A DNA stretch of 64,000 nucleotides from Brumimicrobium salinarum (GTDB lineage Bacteria > Bacteroidota > Bacteroidia > Flavobacteriales_D > Crocinitomicaceae), in assembly GCF_002844555.1 (NCBI RefSeq), contig NZ_PJNI01000015.1, positions 1-64,000 on the forward strand, given 5' to 3'. The notes under the pieces were generated by a model, which worked only from the letters and a program-made list of their open reading frames with translations, searched no databases and was not told where the DNA came from. Position 1 is the first letter of the stretch. Each line of letters starts with the position of its first letter. Below, piece by piece: positions 27,179-36,489 of the stretch. A program made the position numbers and the translations under genes.

Positions 27179-27958
27179 ATGAAAGAAATGTCGAAAAAAC
27201 GTCCGTTGATTTTGGTTACTAACGATGATGGTATTCAAGCGAAAGGTTTGAAGAGTTTAATTGAAGCGGTAGAGCCTTTTGGTGATATCGTGATTGTTGC
27301 GCCAGATAAACCTCAGTCAGGGATGGGACACGCGATAACGGTAAATGATGTTTTGCGATTGAATCCTTCGCCTTTGTATGAAGAGTATAATGCTTTTACC
27401 TGCACGGGAACGCCGGTTGATTGCGTGAAACTTGCTATTGCTGAGGTTATAAAAGGCAAACCTGATTTGTTGGTTTCTGGAATTAATCATGGTGAAAATA
27501 GTGCTTCAAATGTGTTGTATTCTGGAACAATGTCGGCAGCGGTGGAAGGTGCGATGGAGGACATTCCTTCAATCGGGTTTTCGCTTTTAGATTTTGATAC
27601 AGATGCAGACTTTACAGGTTCGCAATGGGCGGTAAAGGAAGTTGTGAAACGCGCATTAGGTGGTGATTTTCCTAAAAGCATTTGTTTGAATGTCAATATT
27701 CCGCAACTAAAGACGGAGGAGATTCAAGGAATTAAAGTTTGTCGACAAGCAAAGGCGTATTGGAACGACAGTTTTGATAAACGACATGATCAATTTGGAA
27801 AACCTTATTATTGGTTGAAAGGTGAGTTTAATCGTGATGATTGGCGTGAAGATACCGATATCTGGGCGCTGGATAATGGTTTTGTAAGTGTTGTGCCTAC
27901 ACAATTTGATATGACGGCTTACCATACGATCAGCGAAATAGCGGAGTGGGAGTTTTAA
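27179..27958 (+). CDS. surE: 5'/3'-nucleotidase SurE
   Basis: SurE, a metal-dependent nucleoside monophosphate phosphatase, 259 residues. The N-terminal LVTNDDGIQAKGL carries the metal-binding DD pair, GMGHAITV and TGTPVDCVKLA follow, and SGINHGENSASNVLYSGTMS is the signature with the metal-binding Asn. Start could also be Met4 (27188). It heads the block surE - small membrane protein - lpxB and forms the right border of the accessory island. Confidence 0.96.
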   Translation: MKEMSKKRPLILVTNDDGIQAKGLKSLIEAVEPFGDIVIVAPDKPQSGMGHAITVNDVLRLNPSPLYEEYNAFTCTGTPVDCVKLAIAEVIKGKPDLLVSGINHGENSASNVLYSGTMSAAVEGAMEDIPSIGFSLLDFDTDADFTGSQWAVKEVVKRALGGDFPKSICLNVNIPQLKTEEIQGIKVCRQAKAYWNDSFDKRHDQFGKPYYWLKGEFNRDDWREDTDIWALDNGFVSVVPTQFDMTAYHTISEIAEWEF

Positions 27959-27982
27959 AAAATTAAACAGAATAAAAATAAA

Positions 27983-28297
27983 ATGGGAGTGATTAATAAA
28001 TTAGGAAATAAGTTAGATCATCGTGCGGTAGGTCTCATATTTGGAGTTGTTTTGCCAATCATCGGCTTTATTGTTTTTTGGCAATGGAAACATGGAGAAA
28101 GGACCATAAATGAAGTGTTTAGTTTTATGGCGTCAAGCTCTTCTAATCGAAATTCCTTGCTTATTTTTCCTATTATACCTAATCTTTTGTTGTTTTATTT
28201 TACCAATTTTCAATGGCGATGGGATCGGTTTACGACTGGTTTAGTTGCTGTAACGATTGTTTTAACGGTAATTGTTGCTTTATTAATTTTATTGTGA
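27983..28297 (+). CDS. Small membrane protein between surE and lpxB
   Basis: A 104-residue protein with three predicted transmembrane helices (about 17-34, 58-75 and 83-104). No motif recognised. Its stop codon overlaps the lpxB start (GTGA), so it is translationally coupled to lpxB, and it sits 24 bases behind surE. A similar small membrane gene often sits in this place in Flavobacteria. Function unknown; linkage to lipid A synthesis is inference. Confidence 0.75.
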   Translation: MGVINKLGNKLDHRAVGLIFGVVLPIIGFIVFWQWKHGERTINEVFSFMASSSSNRNSLLIFPIIPNLLLFYFTNFQWRWDRFTTGLVAVTIVLTVIVALLILL

Positions 28298-29430
28298 AAA
28301 AACTATACATCATAGCAGGAGAAGCTTCGGGAGATCTTCATGCTTCCAATTTAATGAAGGAAATACGACGCGAAGATAATGATATTGACTTCCGTTTTTG
28401 GGGTGGAGATCACATGTCTGCAGTGGCTGGAAAACCAGTTAAACATATTGCAGATCTTGCTTTTATGGGCTTCATTGAAGTGGTAGCAAATCTGAGAACC
28501 ATTTTAGGGAACATTAAGTTTTGCAAGAAAGACATTGAAGAATATAAGCCAGATGCTTTGGTTTTGGTTGATTATCCTGGATTTAATTTAAGAATTGCAA
28601 AATGGGCAAAAGCACATGATATTCCGGTGATTTATTACATTTCTCCGCAAGTTTGGGCTTGGAAACAAAACCGTGTCCACAAAATCAAAAAGGTAGTCGA
28701 TAAAATGATGGTTATTCTGCCTTTTGAAAAAGAATTTTATGCCAAGTTTGACATGGAGGTTACTTACGTAGGACATCCGCTTTTGGATGCCATAGAATCT
28801 TTTAAATCGAAGGCTGAAAAAGTTGATTTGTATGCTAAACACAGTTTGGATGAGCGTCCTGTAATTGCGCTTTTACCCGGAAGTAGGAAGCAAGAGATTA
28901 ATACTTTACTTCCAATTATGTTAGATAGTTTATCCGCATTTGATGATTATCAATTTGTGATAGCAGGAGCGCCAGCCTTGCCTGATACTTTTTATGCACC
29001 ATTTTTGGAAAGTTCCGAAAATGTTAAAATTATTTATGGAGAGACTTACGACTTGCTCACCATAGCCACAGCGGCATTGGTAACTTCTGGAACTGCGACT
29101 TTGGAGACGGCATTGTTTGAAGTTCCCGAGGTGGTTTGTTATAAAGGTTCTGCTATTTCGTATCATATTGCAAAGCGCTTAATTAAAGTTGATTACATCA
29201 GTTTAGTCAATTTAATTCTTAAAAAAGAAGCAGTTAAGGAGTTGATTCAAAATGAGTGCAATGCAAAGCAAATAGAACAAGAGTTAAAGTTGATTTTACC
29301 TAGAGCAGAAAAACATGATAAAATGAAGGCGGACTATACTGAATTGTTGAAAGTTCTAGGAGAAGGAGGTGCGAGTGCTACTGCAGCGAAAGAAGTACTT
29401 TTGCAATTGACAGACAACATTGACAATTAA
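28294..29430 (+). CDS. lpxB: Lipid-A-disaccharide synthase
   Basis: LpxB joins UDP-diacylglucosamine and lipid X to lipid A disaccharide at the inner membrane face. I choose GTG 28294 (protein MKKLYIIAGEASGDLHASNL, 378 residues), because the longer ORF from 28213 adds 27 Cys-rich residues that overlap the previous gene. Motifs: GEASGDLHASNL at the start, YYISPQVWAWKQNR, YVGHPLLD, LLPGSRKQEI and SGTATLETAL near the end. The start overlaps the previous stop by four bases. Confidence 0.96.
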   Translation: MKKLYIIAGEASGDLHASNLMKEIRREDNDIDFRFWGGDHMSAVAGKPVKHIADLAFMGFIEVVANLRTILGNIKFCKKDIEEYKPDALVLVDYPGFNLRIAKWAKAHDIPVIYYISPQVWAWKQNRVHKIKKVVDKMMVILPFEKEFYAKFDMEVTYVGHPLLDAIESFKSKAEKVDLYAKHSLDERPVIALLPGSRKQEINTLLPIMLDSLSAFDDYQFVIAGAPALPDTFYAPFLESSENVKIIYGETYDLLTIATAALVTSGTATLETALFEVPEVVCYKGSAISYHIAKRLIKVDYISLVNLILKKEAVKELIQNECNAKQIEQELKLILPRAEKHDKMKADYTELLKVLGEGGASATAAKEVLLQLTDNIDN

Positions 29431-29446
29431 CACTTAAAAAAAGTAC

Positions 29447-29454
29447 TATTTTCG
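29447..29454 (+). promoter_or_regulatory. -7 element of the SpoIID-domain gene
   Basis: TATTTTCG ends four bases before the ATG at 29459, with TTG at 29420-29422. It implies a leaderless mRNA. Confidence 0.5.
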
Positions 29455-29458
29455 TAGC

Positions 29459-30643
29459 ATGAATCGATATCTTTTATTGTTTATATTTTTTGCTCTTTCA
29501 CTAGCTGTTTCAGGAAACGATATAAATATCGGTGTATATCGAGGGCATAATATTTATCATATTGATTTTTCCTACAATAAAGGTAGTTATATGATTTACG
29601 GAGATTCAGTTTCCTACGGGGCTTTATTACCAAATGAATATATTTCAGTTATAAAAAAAGGAGACAAGGTTGAATTAAGAAAAGGAGTTAATCACTTAGG
29701 TTTGTTTGATCAAGTTCGATTGATACCAACCGCTAAAAATCATATTATTCGGTTGCGTCCTAGAAGTCCTATCGTTAGAGAAAGAAAATATAACGATGCT
29801 TTCTCTGTTTTTTCTGGTGAAAAAGGACTCACGATTGTCAATAAGGTTTCTTACAATAACTATTTAGGTGGAGTAGTGGAGTCTGAAGGAGGAGGCGGGA
29901 AACACATTGAGTATTATAAAGCCCAAGCCGTAATTTCACGTACGTATGCTCTAAAATATTTGAATAGACATAAAGCGGAAGGATTTAACCTGTGTGATCA
30001 GGTGCATTGTCAGGCTTATCACAATAAATTGATTTACACAGATGATATTCGAAAAGCGGTAAAGGCTACAGAGGGAATTTATATTGAGGATACTGTAAAA
30101 AATCAATTGGTAGAAGGTTTTTTTCATGCCAATTGCGGCGGTCAAACGAGTAGCTCTGATTATGTGTGGCGAGAAAATATTCCATACTTACAGCCATTTA
30201 AGGATACATTTTGTATTTATACCCGTCAAGCAAAATGGGAAAAACGTATTCCAAAAGTTGCTTGGCGAAAGTTTTTAATTAATAATTATTTTTATCCGAT
30301 TGAAGATAGTGCGTATCGGGCTGTAATTTATCGTTTTACCCAACAAGATAGAAAAGCCTTTTATTTAAGTCCACGTTTAGGAATTCCGCTGCGTGATTTA
30401 AGGTATCATTTCAAATTGAAATCAACTTTTTTTTCGTGTTATCCAGAAGGTCAATATGTAGTTTTGAAAGGAAGAGGATTTGGTCATGGAGTTGGATTGT
30501 GTCAGGAAGGTGCAATGAATATGGCTAGTAAAGGCTTAACATATCAACAAATTCTTTCTTTCTACTTTGAGGGCATTGCTTTTAAACATTACTTTGAAAA
30601 ACTGTTTTTTAATCAAAAACCTTATGATGTTGTTGATTTTTAA
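29459..30643 (+). CDS. SpoIID/LytB domain protein (secreted)
   Basis: A 394-residue secreted protein with signal peptide (cleavage near SGN20). The SpoIID domain covers about 115-370, with NYLGGVVESEGG, YYKAQAVISRTYAL, CHCQ-like DQVHCQAYHNK, FHANCGGQTSSSDYVW and the closing GRGFGHGVGLCQEGAMNMA. SpoIID is a lytic transglycosylase acting on peptidoglycan glycan strands stripped of peptides; outside endospore formers it likely remodels the cell wall. Placed 28 bases after lpxB but with its own -7 box. Confidence 0.9.
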   Translation: MNRYLLLFIFFALSLAVSGNDINIGVYRGHNIYHIDFSYNKGSYMIYGDSVSYGALLPNEYISVIKKGDKVELRKGVNHLGLFDQVRLIPTAKNHIIRLRPRSPIVRERKYNDAFSVFSGEKGLTIVNKVSYNNYLGGVVESEGGGGKHIEYYKAQAVISRTYALKYLNRHKAEGFNLCDQVHCQAYHNKLIYTDDIRKAVKATEGIYIEDTVKNQLVEGFFHANCGGQTSSSDYVWRENIPYLQPFKDTFCIYTRQAKWEKRIPKVAWRKFLINNYFYPIEDSAYRAVIYRFTQQDRKAFYLSPRLGIPLRDLRYHFKLKSTFFSCYPEGQYVVLKGRGFGHGVGLCQEGAMNMASKGLTYQQILSFYFEGIAFKHYFEKLFFNQKPYDVVDF

Positions 30644-30842
30644 TTTGAACATTTCATCGATATTATACTGCAAGTAGTATAAAAAAACTGTAATCGTATT
30701 CTGATAAGAAAGAAGAAATTAAATGGAACTTCAAGTTTTGATACTGAAGAAATCATAATATGTTTTTCGGTATAAAACCATTTGAAATACAGAAAAGCGA
30801 TTTTAGAGATTTGGCAACATTGTATGCAAATTTAAAAATGAT

Positions 30843-32729
30843 TTATTCTAAATAAAAAACACCGTCGTCATAGTTAATCATATCCTCGTCCATCATCCAG
30901 TTTAAAAGTCCAGTAAGGTTAGGGCGTTCTACTCCTTTTATTGCACTTAGCAATTCATCTAAACTGTGTTTTTTTTCTTTTAATAAACTAAGGATTATTT
31001 CTTGTAGTTCCTCAGCAGTATAATTTGATCGTTCTTCAGCTAGACAAACATCACATTTTCCACATGCTTCTCCTTGCTGACCAAAATATTTTAACAAAAG
31101 AATAGAACGACAAGTAGGTTCTTGCACAAAATTCAGCATGGCTTTAAGTTTTTTGTAAGCAGTATCTTTTCTGTTTTGATATACCTTCTTATCAATTTGC
31201 ATATATTCATCCGGTAAACGTTCATGCAAAAGTGTAACTTGAGGAAGTTCAGATTGCCAAGAAATATCTGCTAAACCTTGTCTTTCTAAGTATTGTAATT
31301 CTTTTATAATTTGGGGTTTAGTTTTCTTTAAGCGGTGTGCTATTTTACTTTCATTAAGTTGATAATAATTTGAAAAAATTCCAGGGTTGGCACGTGATAA
31401 AAAAGAAATTAATGGATCGTATTTTTCATTTTTTAATTGAAAATTATAGAGTGTTTTATTGCTTACAATGAATTTTAATTTTGTAGGATGAAAAACGGCT
31501 TCATTTAAAAGAATTGATCCGTTAAGCGCTAAAATCTTTAAAGCGTTATATGTGCTTAATGGTTCAAAATCATATTTTGCAACCAAATCTTTGATTTCGA
31601 GTCCATAACTTTCGTTAAGCCCTGAACCTATGGCAATGTTAAAATGATTACAGAGTGCTCTGTAAACTGTTTTAATAAAATCTATTGGCGGGAATTGTTT
31701 CGCAATACGCTGTTGAAGTTTGATAAGGTCACTAGGCGCATAAAAAGCCATGTTTCGAGAGGCTTTTCCATCCCTACCTGCTCGGCCTGCTTCTTGAAAA
31801 TAAGCTTCAATATTATTCGGAATTTCATAGTGTAAAACAAAACGGACATCAGGTTTGTCTATTCCCATTCCAAATGCATTAGTTGCAACGATGATTCTAA
31901 TTTCATCCTTTAGCCATGCCTCGAGCTTTTTGTTTCTTTCTTCTGCTAATAAACCTCCATGGTAAATTCCAGCAGAGAAATTGTGAGCAATGAGCAATCT
32001 GGCCACTTCTTTGGTCTCTCTTCTGGTTTGACAATAAACGATTCCCGTAGTACCATTAAATCTTTTACATGCTCTTAAAATTGCATTTCTCTTATTTTCG
32101 ACAGCATATACTTCATAAGAAATATTGTCTCTGGCGAAGTCACCTTCAAAATATTTGGGTTCCTTCATTTGAAGTTGCGCAATAATGTCTTCACGAACTT
32201 CAGGTGTTGCAGTTGCCGTTACGGCAATCATAGGAACAGATTCATGAATTTCTCTTAACTTATAAATCTCTAAGTAAGGAGGTCTAAAGTCATGTCCCCA
32301 TTGTGAAATGCAATGTGCCTCATCTATTGCGATTAGAGAAACATTCATTTGTTTAAAACGAGCGATAAAAATATCAGTTTTTAAACGTTCTGGAGAAACA
32401 TAAAGAAAGTCTAAACCGCCAAATTTAGCATTGTCCAAAATAATGTCAATTTCTCTTCTAGACATGCCTGAAGTGATCGCTGCAGCTTTTAATCCTTTAG
32501 ATTTTAGGTTGTTTACTTGGTCTTGCATAAGCGCAATCAAAGGAGAGATAACCAAACAAATTCCTTCTCTTGCAATTCCAGGGACCTGAAAGCAAATGGA
32601 TTTACCACCGCCTGTAGGCAATAAAGCAAAAGTATCATGACCATTAATTGCACTCTGAACAATGTCTGCTTGTTGCATTCGAAAGCTGTCATAGCCCCAA
32701 TATTTCTTTAGAATTTCTGTTGCTGTCAA
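30843..32729 (-). CDS. recQ: ATP-dependent DNA helicase RecQ
   Basis: RecQ helicase of 628 residues acting in recombination and replication fork repair. Walker A LLPTGGGKSICFQVP (Gly40-Ser44), DEAH in AIDEAHCISQWGHDFRP, ATNAFGMGIDKPDVRFV and QEAGRAGRDG define the helicase core. The RQC zinc module has Cys in CRSILLLKYFG and CGKCDVC (about 560-585). A short C-terminal tail replaces a full HRDC domain. Transcribed alone; TACTTTTG -7 box about 60 bases upstream. Confidence 0.96.
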   Translation of the reverse strand: MTATEILKKYWGYDSFRMQQADIVQSAINGHDTFALLPTGGGKSICFQVPGIAREGICLVISPLIALMQDQVNNLKSKGLKAAAITSGMSRREIDIILDNAKFGGLDFLYVSPERLKTDIFIARFKQMNVSLIAIDEAHCISQWGHDFRPPYLEIYKLREIHESVPMIAVTATATPEVREDIIAQLQMKEPKYFEGDFARDNISYEVYAVENKRNAILRACKRFNGTTGIVYCQTRRETKEVARLLIAHNFSAGIYHGGLLAEERNKKLEAWLKDEIRIIVATNAFGMGIDKPDVRFVLHYEIPNNIEAYFQEAGRAGRDGKASRNMAFYAPSDLIKLQQRIAKQFPPIDFIKTVYRALCNHFNIAIGSGLNESYGLEIKDLVAKYDFEPLSTYNALKILALNGSILLNEAVFHPTKLKFIVSNKTLYNFQLKNEKYDPLISFLSRANPGIFSNYYQLNESKIAHRLKKTKPQIIKELQYLERQGLADISWQSELPQVTLLHERLPDEYMQIDKKVYQNRKDTAYKKLKAMLNFVQEPTCRSILLLKYFGQQGEACGKCDVCLAEERSNYTAEELQEIILSLLKEKKHSLDELLSAIKGVERPNLTGLLNWMMDEDMINYDDGVFYLE

Positions 32730-32791
32730 TGCTTGAAAATTTACGTATTGTTAAGGTTTTTTTTGTGGATATTATAAGTCATCTGATAAGA

Positions 32792-32799
32792 CAAAAGTA
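32792..32799 (-). promoter_or_regulatory. -7 element of recQ
   Basis: TACTTTTG on the minus strand matches TAnnTTTG, 62 bases before the recQ start. Confidence 0.4.
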
Positions 32800-32854
32800 G
32801 TTAATTTTATGTAGTAAATATAACGAGTCGTTAGACAATCTATCGAAAAATCAG

Positions 32855-32862
32855 TATATTCG
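32855..32862 (+). promoter_or_regulatory. -7 element of ilvE
   Basis: TATATTCG, 19 bases before the ilvE ATG. Confidence 0.5.
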
Positions 32863-32881
32863 CAACATATCAAAAAAAAAT

Positions 32882-33949
32882 ATGGAAACATCACAATATA
32901 CAATCAAGAAAACAAGAACGAAGAATAGTAAAATAAACGAAGTGGATTGGGATAATATTCCTTTTGGGAAGTTATTTTCAGATCACATGCTTATCATGGA
33001 TTACAAAGACGGAGAATGGGGAGAACCAGAAATCGTTCCTTTTGAAGACTTATCATTGCATCCAGCTACATCTGCAATTCACTACGGACAATCCATCTTT
33101 GAAGGAATGAAAGCCTATAGAACAGTTGATGGAGATCCTGTGACATTTAGGCCAGAGAAAAATGCACAACGTTTTAGAAAATCGGCAGAAAGAATGTGTA
33201 TGCCAGATATTCCAGAAGAGCTTTTCTTATTTTGCTTGAATGAGTTACTGAGTTTTGATGAACAATGGGTGCCTAAGAAGGATACCAATTCAATGTACAT
33301 TCGTCCATTTATGTTTGCAACTGACGGATATACTGGAATTAAACCTTCAGACACTTACCGTTTCATGATTTTTACTTGTCCAGTAGGTTCTTATTACACC
33401 GAGGCAATTAACTTGAAAATTGAAGAAGATTACACGCGTGCTGCTCACGGTGGAGTTGGATTTGCAAAAGCAGCAGGTAACTATGCAGCTTCCTTATATC
33501 CAGCAAAATTAGCACAGGATGAAGGCTTTCATCAATTGATTTGGACAGATGCTGATACTCATGAATATGTAGAGGAAGCTGGAACAATGAATATTCTATT
33601 CGTTATTGATGGAAAACTCGTTACACCAAAAGAGTCTGATACGATTTTGGCAGGAATTACCAAACGAAGTGTTATTGAAGTTGCCCAAGACTGGGGGATG
33701 GAAGTAGAAGAGCGCAAAATTTCTGTAAAAGAAGTTGTAGAAGCTATCGAAGAAGGAAGAATGACAGAGGCTTTCGGAGCAGGAACTGCAGCAACTATTG
33801 CCCCTGTAAAAATGATCGGCTACAAAGGAAAAGAATATAATCTTCCAGGTGAAGAAAAACGTACTTTCTCGAAAAAAGTTGTGGAAGAATTAGACAACAT
33901 GAAGTACGGGAAAATCGAAGATAGATTCGGTTGGATTAAGAAGATTTAA
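32882..33949 (+). CDS. ilvE: Branched-chain amino acid aminotransferase
   Basis: Fold-type IV PLP aminotransferase that interconverts branched-chain amino acids and their 2-oxoacids. It has 355 residues, the class II (eukaryote-like) BCAT length. The PLP Lys is Lys196 in HGGVGFAKAAGNYAAS. Other marks: IFEGMKAYR, MYIRPFMFATDG, EEAGTMNILFVIDGKL and EAFGAGTAATIAPV. Single gene with promoter at 32855 and a strong terminator at 33973. Confidence 0.96.
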   Translation: METSQYTIKKTRTKNSKINEVDWDNIPFGKLFSDHMLIMDYKDGEWGEPEIVPFEDLSLHPATSAIHYGQSIFEGMKAYRTVDGDPVTFRPEKNAQRFRKSAERMCMPDIPEELFLFCLNELLSFDEQWVPKKDTNSMYIRPFMFATDGYTGIKPSDTYRFMIFTCPVGSYYTEAINLKIEEDYTRAAHGGVGFAKAAGNYAASLYPAKLAQDEGFHQLIWTDADTHEYVEEAGTMNILFVIDGKLVTPKESDTILAGITKRSVIEVAQDWGMEVEERKISVKEVVEAIEEGRMTEAFGAGTAATIAPVKMIGYKGKEYNLPGEEKRTFSKKVVEELDNMKYGKIEDRFGWIKKI

Positions 33950-33972
33950 TCCTAATGAAAATATAAAGAATT

Positions 33973-34003
33973 AAAAACGACCTGGTGGATAGGTCGTTTT
34001 TTT
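33973..34003 (+). terminator. ilvE terminator
   Basis: AAAACGACCT (33974-33983) pairs with AGGTCGTTTT (33991-34000), followed by more T. Confidence 0.9.
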
Positions 34004-34095
34004 AGTTTTGAATAAACTTTTTTTGCCTGAAGTATTCATCAAAGAAATATTCCATATTTAATTTCTTTTTCTAGAAGTATTAAGATTTATCTTTA

Positions 34096-34103
34096 TATTT
34101 TTG
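34096..34103 (+). promoter_or_regulatory. -7 element of the lipoprotein-RPE-aroF-kdsC operon
   Basis: TATTTTTG ends six bases before ATG 34110. It overlaps the TTG that begins the longer ORF, so that TTG cannot be the start codon if this promoter is real. Confidence 0.5.
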
Positions 34104-34109
34104 AAACTC

Positions 34110-34490
34110 ATGAAAAACATTTTAGTCTTTATTCTGTTTAGTTTGCTAATTATTGGCTGTGGAATATCTATGGGGGACCGTATAGATACTAAAAACTTAA
34201 GTGTTTATTTTCTCGACGAAGTACCCAAAGAAAAGGCTTTGGAGTTCGCACGTTTTTGGAAAAGTAACGGTTTTATAGGGACAAAAAAACAAACCATTCA
34301 ATTAGAAAAAAAAGAACGACAAATAATCGTAAAACTAATTGAAAATGAAGAGTTTCATAGTGATCATTTGACAATTACTGAAGAAGCTTTGTTGCAAGAT
34401 TTAGAACGAGAGCTAAGCAAAGAAGTCTTTCATGTCAAAACAAAGATTTTAATAACAGATAATACCTTCCGCCCGATTTTAAAAAAATAA
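34110..34490 (+). CDS. Small lipoprotein of unknown function
   Basis: A 126-residue predicted lipoprotein. Start ATG 34110 (MKNILVFILFSLLIIGCG) is chosen over TTG 34101, which lies in the -7 box. Lipobox LIIGC. The mature part is charged, with an EKKERQIIVKLIE segment, and its end LITDNTFRPILKK has a strand-rich look. No family recognised. It is the first gene of a tight operon: two bases separate it from the RPE-CBS gene. A membrane lipoprotein heading a sugar-phosphate operon is odd. Confidence 0.65.
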   Translation: MKNILVFILFSLLIIGCGISMGDRIDTKNLSVYFLDEVPKEKALEFARFWKSNGFIGTKKQTIQLEKKERQIIVKLIENEEFHSDHLTITEEALLQDLERELSKEVFHVKTKILITDNTFRPILKK

Positions 34491-34492
34491 AT

Positions 34493-35494
34493 ATGAAAAT
34501 TTCAGGATCAATATATTCCGATAAAAATAGAAGTTTAAAAGAGACTATTCAAGATTTAGAAGCACATCAAGTAGATATGCTTCATGTAGATTGTAATGAT
34601 GATTTAAGTGTTTTTGATGATATTAAACAAATTAGAAATTGGTGTAACTTACCCATTGATTTACATATCATAACAGAAACACCAGAGAAATATTTTCAAC
34701 CACTCAGAGATTGCCCTGTTGAATTTGTAACCTTTCAATATGAGCAATTAAATGAACCGCTCAATATCCCGGAAGACATTAAAGGAGAAAAAGGATTAGC
34801 CTTGATAACACCTACACCTATTTCTGCTTTTGATGAGTACAGTTCGTTTGATTTTGTACTTTTTATGGCCACCATTCCAGGCCAAAGTGGTGGGGTTTTT
34901 GACGCAGAAAACTTTCGTAAAATTAGAGAATTTAAGAAGAAGTATCCACAGAAAAATGTGCATGTGGATGGAGGTGTTAATGGAGAAGTCTCTTTTATTT
35001 TACGCAATATGGGAGTCCATTCTTCCGTTTCAGGCAGCTTTTTATTTAAAGGAGCGAGTGTTGGACAAGCAATGATGGATCTTACAAAACGCGCCATTCA
35101 ATCTCAATTTAAAATTAAAGACTTTATGATTCCACATAAGGAATGTCCAATTGTGGCCATGGAAAGCATGACTTTTAAACAAGTGTTGGAATCCATTGAT
35201 AAAGGGAGGTTAGGTTTTACAATTATTGAAAAAGAGGGTGAATTTGAAGGGATAATCTCCAATGCTGATGTGCGCAAATCAATGATTAAGAATTTTGAAG
35301 ATATCGCAGGATTGGCGGTTACTGAAATGATCAATCACAATCCAATAACAATTGATGCAGAGGCGAATGTAGATGATATGTTGAAACTTATTCGTCAACA
35401 AAGTTTTCCGGTAATGTATTTACCAGTAATTAACTCAGATAATAAAGCCGAAGGAATTGTTACCTTTGTAAACTTAATAAAAGGTGAAATATGA
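34493..35494 (+). CDS. Ribulose-phosphate 3-epimerase-like domain fused to a CBS pair
   Basis: A 333-residue fusion. Residues 1-205 look like ribulose-phosphate 3-epimerase: SIYSD (substrate Ser), LHVDCND with metal-binding His/Asp, DLHI (second metal His), MATIPGQSGG for the MTVNPGFGGQ loop, and VDGGV with the second catalytic Asp. Residues 210-333 form two CBS motifs (KDFMIPHKECPIVAMES, then VTEMINHNPITIDAEANVDD). CBS pairs bind adenine nucleotides and are typical of KdsD, not of epimerases. The stop overlaps the next start (ATGA). A regulated Ru5P/Xu5P epimerase is the simplest reading. Confidence 0.75.
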   Translation: MKISGSIYSDKNRSLKETIQDLEAHQVDMLHVDCNDDLSVFDDIKQIRNWCNLPIDLHIITETPEKYFQPLRDCPVEFVTFQYEQLNEPLNIPEDIKGEKGLALITPTPISAFDEYSSFDFVLFMATIPGQSGGVFDAENFRKIREFKKKYPQKNVHVDGGVNGEVSFILRNMGVHSSVSGSFLFKGASVGQAMMDLTKRAIQSQFKIKDFMIPHKECPIVAMESMTFKQVLESIDKGRLGFTIIEKEGEFEGIISNADVRKSMIKNFEDIAGLAVTEMINHNPITIDAEANVDDMLKLIRQQSFPVMYLPVINSDNKAEGIVTFVNLIKGEI

Positions 35495-36489
35495 TTTTAA
35501 AATTAAATACTTCAATAGATGAAAAGGAGGCTTCAAAATTAGCCGAAAAACATAAAGCTTTTCATATTAATTATCAAGAATCACAACATTTAATTACTTC
35601 TTCTTCTGTTAAAGAAGTGCCAGATTCACTTAAAGGTAAGGTAGACAAACATTGGGTTTTTGATAATGACATGCAATTGGCATCGCGTGAATTTCAGGCG
35701 GAAACTCGGACAATAAAGATTGGAGATTTAACCATTGGTGGAAATACCAAGAATACAATCTTGATTGGCGGACCATGCTCTGTAGAATCTTTAGATCAAA
35801 TTCAAGAAAGTGCACGATTGATAAAATCACAAGGACTTACTACTTTACGTGGAGGTTGTTATAAGCCGAGAACGAGCCCTTATAGTTTTCAAGGATTAGG
35901 TTTGGAAGGCCTGAAATTGTTAGCACAAATGAGGGAAGAGCACGGGTTAAAAGTAATTACAGAAGTACGAGATGCAACTCATGTAGATGAGGTAATTGAA
36001 CATAGTGACATTATTCAGATTGGAGCAAAAGCAATGTATGATCAGGGGATTTTGCGTGCCTGTGCAAAGATTAATAAACCTGTTTTATTGAAAAGAGGCT
36101 TTGGTACTACTTTACAGGAGTTTGTTCAAGCCGCTGAATTTATATTGTCTGGTGGTAATCATCAAGTCATTTTATGTGAACGTGGAATTCGTACTTTTGA
36201 AACCAAAACACGATTTACTCTTGACTTGTGTGGCGTAGCTTATTTGCAAGAGCATACCAATTTGCCTATCATTCTTGATCCAAGTCATGCGCTAGGATAC
36301 CGATATGGTATTGAAAAATTAGCAAAGGCTTGTGTTGCGATGGGAATTGATGGTTTATTGATCGAGGCACACCCAGATCCAAGTGTAGCTAAATCGGATG
36401 CAGCCCAACAACTAACACATGAACAGTTTATTGAGTTAAAATCTGCCATATCACCTGTAGCTGCAAGTGTAGGCTATAAAATAGTTTGA
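35491..36489 (+). CDS. aroF: 3-deoxy-7-phosphoheptulonate (DAHP) synthase, type I-beta
   Basis: DAHP synthase, which condenses PEP and erythrose 4-phosphate in the first step of the shikimate pathway. It has 332 residues with an N-terminal ferredoxin-like regulatory domain (1-70) and a TIM barrel. GGPCSVES (93-100) with metal Cys96, LRGGCYKPRTSPYSFQGLG, GAKAMYDQGIL, LLKRGFGTT, CERGIRTFE and DPSHALG are the family motifs. The related KdsA carries different loop motifs (RSSxxSFRGPG), so KdsA is less likely. Overlaps its upstream neighbour by four bases and kdsC by three. Promoter is shared with the lipoprotein. Confidence 0.9.
   Translation: MILKLNTSIDEKEASKLAEKHKAFHINYQESQHLITSSSVKEVPDSLKGKVDKHWVFDNDMQLASREFQAETRTIKIGDLTIGGNTKNTILIGGPCSVESLDQIQESARLIKSQGLTTLRGGCYKPRTSPYSFQGLGLEGLKLLAQMREEHGLKVITEVRDATHVDEVIEHSDIIQIGAKAMYDQGILRACAKINKPVLLKRGFGTTLQEFVQAAEFILSGGNHQVILCERGIRTFETKTRFTLDLCGVAYLQEHTNLPIILDPSHALGYRYGIEKLAKACVAMGIDGLLIEAHPDPSVAKSDAAQQLTHEQFIELKSAISPVAASVGYKIV

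Noticed and set aside
34493-35494. KdsD (arabinose-5-phosphate isomerase), because of the CBS pair
   Set aside because: The N-terminal domain is an epimerase-type TIM barrel with RPE residues, not a SIS domain.
35491-36489. KdsA (Kdo-8-P synthase), suggested by the neighbouring KdsC
   Set aside because: The loops KPRTSPYSFQG and GGPCSVES and the N-terminal ferredoxin-like domain fit DAHP synthase type I-beta; KdsA motifs are absent.
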